The notes beneath the pieces were generated by a model. It had not been told where the DNA came from. It worked only from the letters and a program-made list of their open reading frames with translations, and did no database searches. A stretch of DNA of 64,000 nt from Tardiphaga alba (GTDB lineage: Bacteria > Pseudomonadota > Alphaproteobacteria > Rhizobiales > Xanthobacteraceae), in contig NZ_CP036498.1 in NCBI RefSeq assembly GCF_018279705.1, positions 248,001 through 312,000 on the forward strand. Reading direction: 5' to 3'. The position numbers were made by a program, and so were the translations under genes. Shown in pieces: positions 21,081 to 30,705 of this stretch. The first letter of the stretch is position 1; every line of letters starts with the position of its first letter.

Positions 21081-21701
21081 ATGACTGACCGTCTTCTCGT
21101 GCTCGTCCGCCACGGCCAGAGCGACTGGAATCTGAAGAACCTGTTCACCGGCTGGAAGGATCCGGACCTGACCGAGAAGGGCGTCAGCGAAGCCAAGGAA
21201 GCCGGCCGCAAGCTGAAGGCGCAGGGCCTGACCTTCGACCGTGCCTTCACATCGGATCTGACCCGCGCCCAGCACACGCTGCGCCTTGCGCTGGAAGAGA
21301 TGGGCCAGACCGGCATTCCGGTGACCAAGAACCTCGCGCTCAACGAACGCGATTACGGCGATCTCTCCGGCCTCAACAAGGACGATGCCCGCGAAAAGTG
21401 GGGCGAAGAACAGGTGCATATCTGGCGCCGGTCCTACGACGTGCCGCCGCCCGGTGGTGAGAGCCTCAAGGATACGCTGGCCCGCACGCTGCCTTACTAT
21501 GTGCAGGAGATCCTGCCCGGCGTTCTCCGCGGTGAACGCACGCTGGTGGCCGCGCATGGCAATTCGCTGCGCGCGCTGATCATGGTGCTGGAAAAGCTGT
21601 CGCCGGAGGGCATTCTGGCCCGCGAGCTCGGCACCGGCGCGCCGATCATCTACAAGCTCAATGCTGACGCCACGGTGGCTTCGAAGCTCGATCTGGCGTG
21701 A
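21081..21701 (+). CDS. gpmA: 2,3-bisphosphoglycerate-dependent phosphoglycerate mutase
   Basis: Interconverts 3- and 2-phosphoglycerate in glycolysis and gluconeogenesis. The 206-residue protein has the phospho-His motif [10 protein letters not shown] at the N-terminus, the second active-site His in [10 protein letters not shown], and the substrate loop [16 protein letters not shown]. It is the short alphaproteobacterial version of the ~250-residue enzyme. It ends at a family A repeat. Confidence 0.95.
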   Translation: MTDRLLVLVRHGQSDWNLKNLFTGWKDPDLTEKGVSEAKEAGRKLKAQGLTFDRAFTSDLTRAQHTLRLALEEMGQTGIPVTKNLALNERDYGDLSGLNKDDAREKWGEEQVHIWRRSYDVPPPGGESLKDTLARTLPYYVQEILPGVLRGERTLVAAHGNSLRALIMVLEKLSPEGILARELGTGAPIIYKLNADATVASKLDLA

Positions 21702-21713
21702 GGCCCCCACTGC

Positions 21714-21805
21714 CGTAGCCCGGATGGAGCGCAGCGAAATCCGGGTACAGCAGATATCATTGAAACGCCGGTCCCCGGGTTGCGCTGCGCTCCACCCGGG
21801 CTACG
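21714..21805. repeat. Palindromic repeat, family A (copy 3)
   Basis: GTAGCCCGGATGGAGCGCAG ... GCGCTCCACCCGGGCTACG. It lies between the convergent gpmA and the NDUFA9-like gene and ends 13 bases before the stop of the latter. Possibly a bidirectional transcript end. Confidence 0.9.
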
Positions 21806-21817
21806 GCTTCAATGTCT

Positions 21818-22786
21818 TTAGTTCGCGCCGTTATGGGCAAACTGGCCTGTCGCGCGAAAACGCCAGAGATATTGCGGCGCCACGGTTTCCAGCGAATCCG
21901 GCGCGATGCCGAGGCCTTCCAGCGTCAGGCCGGCCGCCTTGGCGGCGTCGGAGACGACATTGTCGACCTTCAGCATGGCCACCTGATCGGGCGTCAGCTT
22001 GAAGTCGCCCGGGGCGAATTGCAGGAAATAGGATTTCAGCTTGGCGATGCCCATGGGCACCGGCAGGATCATGCGCTCGCGTTCGATGGTCTTGAGCACG
22101 ATCTCGACGATCTCCTGCATGGTCAGCACTTCCGGGCCGCCCAGCTCATAGACAGCGCCGGGCTTGGTCTTGCCCTCGGCCGCATCGGCCACGGCCTGCG
22201 CGACATCGCCGACGAACACCGGCTGCATCCTGGTCTCGGCGCCGAACACCGGCATCACCGGCGCCATGCGGGCCAGCGAGGCGAAGCGGTTGGTGAGGCT
22301 GTCCTCCGGGCCGAACACCAGCGACGGACGCAGGATCGAGGCCGTCGGCACGGCGGCGAGCACATTGGCTTCACCGGCGGCCTTGGCGCGGCCATAGGCT
22401 GATTCGGAATTCGCATCGGCGCCGATGGCCGAGACATGCACCAGGCGAGCGCCGATCTCGGCAGCGGCCTGCGCGATGGCGCCGGCGCCTTCCGCCTGCA
22501 CGGCGTCGAAGCTCTGTTTGCCGCCTTCGGCAAGGATGCCGACCAGGTTCACCACGATCGAGGCATCGCGCATGGCGGCCTTGATGGAGGCGGGGTTACG
22601 GATATTGGCCTGCACGGTGTGGATCTGGCCGACGCGGCCGAGCGGCTGCAGGTAGCCGGCGAGCTCGGGCCGACGCACCGCAACGCGAATCCGGTAATCG
22701 CGCTTGGCCAGCGCGCGGACCACATGCCGTCCCACGAAGCCGGATCCGCCGAAAACCGTGACGAGGGTGTCGAGGGGGGCAGCCAT
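21818..22786 (-). CDS. NAD-dependent epimerase-like, complex I NDUFA9-type protein
   Basis: A 322-residue atypical short-chain dehydrogenase of the NDUFA9 group. The Rossmann motif is VFGGSGFVGRHVVRAL, NLVGILAEGG follows, and the active-site region has a YGRAKAAGE remnant of YxxxK. The pattern VHVSAIGADANSESAYGRAK is typical of the alphaproteobacterial NDUFA9 homologue, an NADPH-binding accessory subunit of respiratory complex I. No nuo genes are nearby. It is divergent from tRNA-Leu. Confidence 0.85.
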   Translation of the reverse strand: MAAPLDTLVTVFGGSGFVGRHVVRALAKRDYRIRVAVRRPELAGYLQPLGRVGQIHTVQANIRNPASIKAAMRDASIVVNLVGILAEGGKQSFDAVQAEGAGAIAQAAAEIGARLVHVSAIGADANSESAYGRAKAAGEANVLAAVPTASILRPSLVFGPEDSLTNRFASLARMAPVMPVFGAETRMQPVFVGDVAQAVADAAEGKTKPGAVYELGGPEVLTMQEIVEIVLKTIERERMILPVPMGIAKLKSYFLQFAPGDFKLTPDQVAMLKVDNVVSDAAKAAGLTLEGLGIAPDSLETVAPQYLWRFRATGQFAHNGAN

Positions 22787-22895
22787 GGGTCAGATCCTTA
22801 GGAAAATGCAGGCGGGAAAGGCGGCAGTTTAGACCGTTTCGCGATACGACAAGCGGTACCGCCTGTACAGTGAAATGAAAACGCACAAAGCTGTT

Positions 22896-22923
22896 TGACA
22901 AGTGCGTAACAGCCCCTACACAC
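22896..22923 (+). promoter_or_regulatory. Candidate sigma-70 promoter of tRNA-Leu
   Basis: A perfect TTGACA, 16 bases, then TACACA as a weak -10. It would start transcription about 20 bases before the tRNA. Confidence 0.5.
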
Positions 22924-22947
22924 CGCGCCACATGCCTCACAGCATGT

Positions 22948-23034
<87 letters not shown>

Positions 23035-23269
23035 CTGTCTTTCTAAGACACTGGCTGTTCGACAACTCCTTGACAATTCTTGGTTTTCCGTAGCCCGCGA
23101 TCATTCGTGGGTGGCTGGTCGACGTTCGGGCGATCTGGCGCGACAGCGGGCCTTCCGCCGCATGCCTTTTTTCGATGCTCCGACCTTTTGGTAAGGCGTC
23201 AAGGGCGTTTTGCGTTTGCATATTCCCATATGCGTGATAACGCTGACGCAACTTTATGAAGGAAGTAAA

Positions 23270-23479
23270 ATGGCTATCGGTACCGTCAAGTGGTTCAACA
23301 GCACCAAGGGTTACGGCTTCATCGCGCCAGATGGCGGTGGACCGGATGTGTTCGTTCACATCAGCGCAGTTGAACGCGCTGGCCTCGGCTCGCTGAACGA
23401 AAATCAGAAGGTCAGCTACGAAATCGTCGCTGATCGTCGTTCGGGCAAGTCCTCGGCCGACAATCTGCGCGTCGAGTAA
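23270..23479 (+). CDS. Cold-shock protein (CspA family)
   Basis: A 69-residue single-stranded nucleic-acid-binding protein of the CSD fold. Both RNA-binding motifs are present (KGYGFI and VFVHI) after [14 protein letters not shown]. The ATG at 23270 is preceded by GAAGGAAG; a frame extension upstream is not needed. The 235 bases between the tRNA and this ATG are probably a long leader, as in other csp genes, but I could not define a thermosensor. A strong terminator follows. Confidence 0.96.
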   Translation: MAIGTVKWFNSTKGYGFIAPDGGGPDVFVHISAVERAGLGSLNENQKVSYEIVADRRSGKSSADNLRVE

Positions 23480-23513
23480 TCGACCACACGTCAAAACGGC
23501 TGCACCGTTACGG

Positions 23514-23539
23514 AAACCCGCCCTCACCGGCGGGTTTTT
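23514..23539 (+). terminator. Intrinsic terminator of the cold-shock gene
   Basis: AACCCGCC - CTCACC - GGCGGGTT followed by TTT, about 35 bases after the csp stop. Eight perfect pairs. Confidence 0.9.
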
Positions 23540-23559
23540 GGTTGGCCGGGAGCTGACCG

Positions 23560-24209
23560 TCAGCCGATGGCGCGCGCGCGGGAGATGGCTTCGTCATAAG
23601 CGGCAATCGAGGTCTGTGCGGTCGCCCTGACCTCGGCGGCGCTCATGCCCGGCTTGTAGAGGCTGCTGCCGAGGCCGAAGGCCTGGATGCCGGCGGTGAT
23701 GTAATCGCCGAAATTCTTGTCGGACACGCCACCAACCGCGCCGATGACGGCATCCCGGGGCAAAACCGCACGAATGGCGGCGATGCCGGAGGGGCCGAGG
23801 ATCGAGGCCGGGAAGAACTTCAGCGCGGAGGCGCCATGGCGAAGCGCGAGAAAGGTTTCGGTGGGCGAGAACACGCCGGGCATCGTGACCATGCCGCGCT
23901 TCGCCGCCATCGCCAGCACATCGACATCCACATTCGGGCTCACCATCAGCCGGCCGCCGACATCGGCGACGCGGGCGCAATCGTCGGCGGTGAGGACGGT
24001 GCCGGCGCCAATGAGCGTGTCGCGGCCGAATCGCTTGCAGATGCGGGCGATGGAGTCGAACGGGTCGGGGAGTTCAGCGGCACTTCGATCATCTCGAAGC
24101 CGGTATCGATCAAGGTCTCGACGATGCCCTCCACCTCATCAGGTTTCACGCCGCGCAGGATGGCAACGAGCGGGCGTTTGACGTTCGGCCATCGCATGGG
24201 CTGGGTCAT
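23560..24209 (-). pseudogene. dgoA: 2-dehydro-3-deoxy-6-phosphogalactonate aldolase, frameshifted
   Basis: A KDPG/KDPGal aldolase that would split 2-dehydro-3-deoxy-6-phosphogalactonate into pyruvate and glyceraldehyde-3-phosphate. The first part reads VAILRGVKPDEVEGIVETLI ... EVPLNSP. The frame then breaks near 24066. With one extra base it would run on as PFDSIARICKRFGRDTLIGAGTV into the second frame (SPNVDVDVLAMAAKRG, LKFFPAS with the Schiff-base Lys). So one base is missing. The ATG at 24209 overlaps the dgoK stop as ATGA. The gene is otherwise complete (~215 residues), so a recent mutation or an assembly error is likely. Confidence 0.85.
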
Positions 24210-25126
24210 GTGAACTTTGCTCCCCACAAATGGATGGCCGCCTTGGTGAGGCCCTGTTGCGACGCGCGTTCGGCATCGACGATGGTGATTTCGACGCCAG
24301 CGGCAGCAAGCGCCGCAGCGTAGAGATCCTTCAGCGCACCAGCGCCGATCAGGCGCACCGGATGTTTGCCATAGCGCGACGCCGCATCGGCGATCTCGGT
24401 GCCGATCAACAGGCCCGATAATCGCGCCGTGCCATCCGCTTGTTTCTCGAAACCGAGCAGCTGCGCCGCCCGCAGGCTGAACAGCGAGGCGGGCAATGCG
24501 GCCGGCGCATTCAACGCGCGTTGGAGGCCGTCGCGGAATGCATCATTCGCTGCAGGCGATCCTGCATCAGGATCGATCGCGTGTTTCAAGATGCTGTGCT
24601 GGGCGATGACCGAAAACAATTCGCCGGTCATATACGTCGTGAACGACACCAAGCTGCCGCTCTCGATGCGAATCCATTTGCTGTGGGTGCCGGGAATGCA
24701 GACGAGGCCGGTGAAACCGGATTCGGTGACGCCGAGAAGTTGCGTTTCCTCGCCGCGCATCACATCGGGCGCGCTAGCATCGGCCTGGGCGATGCCGGGC
24801 AGGATGCGCACATCGCCCGGTGTAGCGACACGCTGCGCGCCGTCATGCAGCGCGTCGAGCCGTGTTGGTGTGCGGAGATAAGGTGCTTCGATCCAGCCTT
24901 GTTTCGCGCCGGCCATGCCGCAGATCAGCACGGGCAAGTCCTGTGCTGCGCCAAGTTTTGCAAGATGATCGGCGAGGACCGGGGCAAAGCCGGTGTTGGC
25001 ACAATGCAGCATGCCCTCAGGGCCGCGCGTCTCCGCGAGAACGCTGCCATCGGCGGTCATCAACCAGCCGCGAAAGCTGCTGGTGCCCCAGTCCACGGCG
25101 ACAAAAGCCGGTTTCCTCACATTCAC
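24206..25126 (-). CDS. dgoK: 2-dehydro-3-deoxygalactonokinase
   Basis: Phosphorylates 2-dehydro-3-deoxygalactonate for the De Ley-Doudoroff galactose/galactonate pathway. The 306-residue protein opens with the sugar-kinase motif VAVDWGTSSFRGWL and contains CGMAGAKQGW, GEETQLLG and CIPGTHSKWI. The start is a GTG at 25126. It overlaps the downstream aldolase gene by 4 bases, so the two form a translationally coupled pair. The other galactonate genes (dehydratase, dehydrogenase, regulator) are not in the window. Confidence 0.93.
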   Translation of the reverse strand: MNVRKPAFVAVDWGTSSFRGWLMTADGSVLAETRGPEGMLHCANTGFAPVLADHLAKLGAAQDLPVLICGMAGAKQGWIEAPYLRTPTRLDALHDGAQRVATPGDVRILPGIAQADASAPDVMRGEETQLLGVTESGFTGLVCIPGTHSKWIRIESGSLVSFTTYMTGELFSVIAQHSILKHAIDPDAGSPAANDAFRDGLQRALNAPAALPASLFSLRAAQLLGFEKQADGTARLSGLLIGTEIADAASRYGKHPVRLIGAGALKDLYAAALAAAGVEITIVDAERASQQGLTKAAIHLWGAKFT

Positions 25127-25184
25127 ATTTTACCCCGGCTCTGCTGGCACGAATAAGCGCCGAACTTAGCCGAAATTGCAGTTC

Positions 25185-25634
25185 TTAGCAGTAGTTCTCG
25201 CACATCATCGGCATGAAATCGGAGCGCGGCGTGTTGGAAGCCGGCACGGCGGTGAGATGCGATCTGCCGTTGCGTGCGACGGCGCTGCGAAATGCGTCGA
25301 GGATCGCGGTCGCCATATCGGCATGATGGGTCTCGACGGCATCGTCGAGCCAGTCCGGCATGTTGCGCTCGGTGGAGAGGGCGCAGTGCCATTCGCCGTC
25401 GTCGAAGGTGAGGCGGCGGAGCTGCCAGTCCGGCAGTTCGATGGCGATCAACGCGAGCGCGGCATCGGTCCAGGCTCCGGATTCAACGAGACGATCAAGA
25501 CGCTTTGCCTCCGCCGTGCGCCGCATCGCCGGCAGGCGCTTGCAGGATGCGAGGCAGATGGCGGTGAAACTTGCGACGTCGACATCCGATGTCGCATGCG
25601 AAACGGCATTTGGAAGAAATGAGAAACGCGGCAT
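25185..25634 (-). CDS. Conserved hypothetical protein
   Basis: A 149-residue soluble protein beginning MPRFSFLPNAVSHATSDVDV. The middle (WTDAALALIAIELPDWQLRRLTFDDGEWHCALS) has an alpha-beta pattern and the C-terminus ends CENYC. No signal peptide or membrane segment. I do not recognise a domain; the composition fits other small Bradyrhizobium hypotheticals. It lies 58 bases upstream of dgoK on the same strand and is divergent from the kdp operon. Confidence 0.6.
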   Translation of the reverse strand: MPRFSFLPNAVSHATSDVDVASFTAICLASCKRLPAMRRTAEAKRLDRLVESGAWTDAALALIAIELPDWQLRRLTFDDGEWHCALSTERNMPDWLDDAVETHHADMATAILDAFRSAVARNGRSHLTAVPASNTPRSDFMPMMCENYC

Positions 25635-25773
25635 GGCGCAACTCCATGAGCAGCGCGATCGTCGGGCGATCGCACAGTGATATTTGCTCAGCCAGTCATT
25701 TGAAAACGAGACGACCGCAAGCGCGAAGATATAGCTGCGCCATAAGCGCGAGCTGCTCCAGCATCCCCGCGTC

Positions 25774-25792
25774 TTTATAGGATTCCTATAAA
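25774..25792. promoter_or_regulatory. 19-bp perfect palindrome upstream of kdp (candidate KdpE site)
   Basis: TTTATAGGA - T - TCCTATAAA, two perfect 9-base arms around one base, in the 257-base gap before the kdp genes and about 100 bases before the first small ORF. The TTTATA half resembles the T-rich KdpE site of E. coli. The position fits a K+-responsive operator, but the regulator is inferred. Confidence 0.5.
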
Positions 25793-25891
25793 CTCGCAGT
25801 TCCCCTCATCTCGAAAACCTACGGCCGGAATGGCACCTGAGCCAGCATTGGACGCAATGCGCGTCCTGTGCCAGTGCATCAGGAGCTTTCC

Positions 25892-25975
25892 ATGCTGGAC
25901 ATACTCATGCTGGGCCTCGGGCTCGGCTTCTTCCTTCTCACGCTGGGCTACGCCTATGCCTGCGAGCGGCTGTGA
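25892..25975 (+). CDS. 27-residue hydrophobic small ORF before kdpF
   Basis: MLDILMLGLGLGFFLLTLGYAYACERL: one membrane helix and a short charged tail, preceded by AGGAGCTTTCC as a well-spaced ribosome-binding site. It ends 11 bases before the kdpF ATG. It resembles KdpF in size and design but is a separate gene. It may be a second small subunit or a regulator of the Kdp pump. Confidence 0.7.
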   Translation: MLDILMLGLGLGFFLLTLGYAYACERL

Positions 25976-25986
25976 GGAGATGGATC

Positions 25987-26076
25987 ATGGTCTTTGACTA
26001 TGTGCTCGCCGGCACCGTTTCGGCGCTTCTCCTCGTCTATCTCACTTATGCGCTGCTCCGCCCCGAGCGGTTCTGA
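25987..26076 (+). CDS. kdpF: K+-transporting ATPase small subunit KdpF
   Basis: A 29-residue single-helix peptide, MVFDYVLAGTVSALLLVYL then TYALLRPERF. The LLxxYLxYALLRPERF ending is the KdpF signature; in E. coli it is the same length and stabilises the KdpABC complex. GAGGAGA precedes the ATG. kdpA starts 24 bases later. Confidence 0.9.
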   Translation: MVFDYVLAGTVSALLLVYLTYALLRPERF

Positions 26077-26100
26077 TCGCGCGCCACAAGGTCCAACACA

Positions 26101-27804
26101 ATGACACTCATCGGATGGGTACAGATCGCGCTGTTCTGCGCGATGATCCTGGCGCTAACGAAGCCGCTCGGCGGCTACATGACGCGCGTCTTCAATGGCG
26201 AGCGGACGCTGCTGTCGCCGGTGCTGCGGCCGGTCGAGGCCGGCATCTACTGGCTCTCAGGCGTGGATGAAAAGCGCGAGCAGCATTGGCTTACTTATAC
26301 GGTAGGCATGGTGCTGTTCCATGTCGCTGGCTTCGCGCTGCTCTATGCGCTGCTGCGGCTGCAGGATGTGCTGCCGTTCAATCCGCAAGGCCAGTCGGCC
26401 GTCGCGCCGGATCTCGCTTTCAACACCGTCGTCAGTTTCGTCACAAATACCAACTGGCAGAACTACGGTGGCGAAAGCACCATGTCCTATCTGACCCAGA
26501 TGCTCGGCCTCACGGTGCAGAATTTTGTGTCGGCCGCGACGGGCATCGCGATCGCCGTGGCGCTGATCCGCGGTTTTGCCCGCTCGTCGATGCGCACCGT
26601 CGGCAATTTCTGGGTCGATCTCACCCGCGCGACGCTCTACGTGCTGCTGCCGATCTGCGTGGTCATCACGCTGTTCCTGATCTCGCAGGGTATGCCGCAG
26701 ACGCTCGGCGCCTATGTGGATGCGACCACGCTGGAAGGCGCCAAGCAGACCATCGCCGTCGGTCCAGTGGCCTCGCAGGTGGCGATCAAAATGCTCGGCA
26801 CCAATGGCGGCGGCTTCTTCAATGCCAATGCCGCGCATCCGTTCGAGAATCCCACGGCGCAGTCGAATTTCATCCAGATGCTGGCGATCTTCGTGATCGG
26901 TGCGGCGATGACGAATGTGTTCGGCCGCATGGTCGGCAATCCCAAACAGGGTTGGGCGATCCTCGCCGTGATGGGCGTGCTGTTCATCACCGGTGTCGCC
27001 ATCACTTATTGGGCAGAAGCGTCCGGCACCCATACGCTGCAGGCGCTCGGCCTCACCGGCGGCAATATGGAAGGCAAGGAGACGCGCTTCGGCATCGTCG
27101 CCTCGGCGCTATTCGCCGTCGTCACCACTGCAGCTTCCTGCGGCGCGGTCAATGCGATGCATGACTCGTTCACCGCGATCGGCGGCATGATCCCGCTGAT
27201 CAATATGCAGCTTGGCGAATTGATCATCGGTGGCGTCGGCGCCGGCCTCTACGGTATGCTGCTGTTCGTCGTGCTGGCGATCTTTGTCGCCGGCCTGATG
27301 GTCGGTCGCACGCCGGAATATGTCGGCAAGAAGATCGAGGCGCGCGAAGTGAAGATGGCGATGCTCGCCATTCTCGTCCTGCCGCTGATGTATCTCGGCT
27401 GGACGGCTGTTGCCGTGGTGCTGCCCTCGGCGGTGGCGTCGATGGCGAATAGCGGCCCGCATGGCTTTACCGAAGTGCTCTATGCCTTCACGTCGGCCAC
27501 CGGCAATAACGGCTCGGCATTCGGCGGCCTCACCGGCAATACGTTCTTCTACAATCTGACGCTGGCCTGCTCGATGCTGGTCGGCCGCTTCTTCATGATC
27601 GTGCCGGCCATGGCGATGGCGGGCTCGCTCGCATCGAAGAAATCGATCGCGGCGTCGGCCGGCACATTGCCCACCACTGGCGGCCTGTTCATCGGCCTCG
27701 TCATCGGCGTCATCCTCATCATTGGCGGCCTGACCTTCTTCCCCGCACTCGCGCTGGGGCCGATCGTCGAGCATCTCGCGATGCTGTCCGGCAACCTGTT
27801 CTGA
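26101..27804 (+). CDS. kdpA: K+-transporting ATPase subunit A
   Basis: The K+-selective channel-like subunit of the KdpFABC pump. The 567-residue polytopic protein has four selectivity-filter-like repeats: [51 protein letters not shown] and [14 protein letters not shown]. It is related to the SKT family of K+ channels. It is the first large gene of the operon; kdpB follows after 14 bases. Confidence 0.99.
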   Translation: MTLIGWVQIALFCAMILALTKPLGGYMTRVFNGERTLLSPVLRPVEAGIYWLSGVDEKREQHWLTYTVGMVLFHVAGFALLYALLRLQDVLPFNPQGQSAVAPDLAFNTVVSFVTNTNWQNYGGESTMSYLTQMLGLTVQNFVSAATGIAIAVALIRGFARSSMRTVGNFWVDLTRATLYVLLPICVVITLFLISQGMPQTLGAYVDATTLEGAKQTIAVGPVASQVAIKMLGTNGGGFFNANAAHPFENPTAQSNFIQMLAIFVIGAAMTNVFGRMVGNPKQGWAILAVMGVLFITGVAITYWAEASGTHTLQALGLTGGNMEGKETRFGIVASALFAVVTTAASCGAVNAMHDSFTAIGGMIPLINMQLGELIIGGVGAGLYGMLLFVVLAIFVAGLMVGRTPEYVGKKIEAREVKMAMLAILVLPLMYLGWTAVAVVLPSAVASMANSGPHGFTEVLYAFTSATGNNGSAFGGLTGNTFFYNLTLACSMLVGRFFMIVPAMAMAGSLASKKSIAASAGTLPTTGGLFIGLVIGVILIIGGLTFFPALALGPIVEHLAMLSGNLF

Positions 27805-27818
27805 TCGGAGCAATCCCC

Positions 27819-29939
<2,121 letters not shown>

Positions 29940-29949
29940 AACTCTCAGC

Positions 29950-30035
29950 CGTCATTGCGAGGAGCGTAGCGACGAAGCAATCCAGAAAGCCACGTGAAGA
30001 AAGAACTGGATTGCTTCGCTGCGCTCGCAATGACG
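29950..30035. repeat. Palindromic repeat, family B (copy 2), inside the kdp operon
   Basis: CGTCATTGCGAGGAGCGTAG ... CTGCGCTCGCAATGACG, 86 bases with an inner GAAGCAATCCAG / CTGGATTGCTTC pair, filling the kdpB-kdpC gap. kdpC still has its own GGAG ribosome-binding site after it. The hairpin might lower kdpC expression or stabilise the kdpAB message. Confidence 0.9.
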
Positions 30036-30058
30036 AACATAAACATTGGAGTGTCATC

Positions 30059-30664
30059 ATGTTGAAAGAAATTCGCCCGGCTATCACCGTGCTGGTGCTG
30101 CTCACCGCCATCACGGGCCTCGCTTACCCGCTCGCGATGACCGGTATCGCCGGTGTCCTTTTCCCCGCACAGGCGGAAGGCAGCCTGATCGAACGGGATG
30201 GCAAGGTGATCGGCTCATCGCTGATCGGCCAGGAGTTCAAGGGTGACACCTATTTCCATGGCCGGCCCTCGGCGACCACGGGCGCCGATCCGCAGGATGC
30301 AACCAAGACCGTGCCGCAGCCCTATAACGCTGCGAATTCCATGGGCTCCAATCTCGGCCCGACCAGCAAGGCGTTGAGCGATCGCATCAAAGAGGATGTC
30401 GAGAGACTGAAAGCGGAGAATGCGTCGATGCCGGTCCCGGTGGATCTCGTCACGACGTCGGGCAGCGGCCTTGATCCGAACATCTCGCCGGAAGGCGCGC
30501 TGTTCCAGGTGCCGCGGATTGCCAAGGCGCGTGGGCTGTCAGAGGATCGCGTGAAGGCACTGGTGAATGAGAAGACTGAAGGCCGGCTGCTCGGTGTCTT
30601 GGGCGAACCGCGCGTTAACGTCCTCGCGCTGAATCTGGCGCTGGATGCGGCAGGCAGCAAGTAA
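30059..30664 (+). CDS. kdpC: K+-transporting ATPase subunit C
   Basis: The KdpC accessory subunit, which has one N-terminal membrane helix and a periplasmic domain and raises the pump's ATP affinity. From the ATG at 30059 (GGAG ten bases upstream) it has 201 residues. [20 protein letters not shown] is the anchor; [18 protein letters not shown] and [17 protein letters not shown] are family signatures. The longer frame from 30011 runs through the repeat and is not used. Confidence 0.98.
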   Translation: MLKEIRPAITVLVLLTAITGLAYPLAMTGIAGVLFPAQAEGSLIERDGKVIGSSLIGQEFKGDTYFHGRPSATTGADPQDATKTVPQPYNAANSMGSNLGPTSKALSDRIKEDVERLKAENASMPVPVDLVTTSGSGLDPNISPEGALFQVPRIAKARGLSEDRVKALVNEKTEGRLLGVLGEPRVNVLALNLALDAAGSK

Positions 30665-30705
30665 GCGTCTAGGCCGGTCCCGTTACGGAGACTATATATC
30701 GCCCG

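Noticed and set aside
25123..25392. Minus-strand ORF overlapping the 149-residue hypothetical gene
   Set aside because: Overlaps a better-supported frame and reads as low-complexity Arg-rich sequence.
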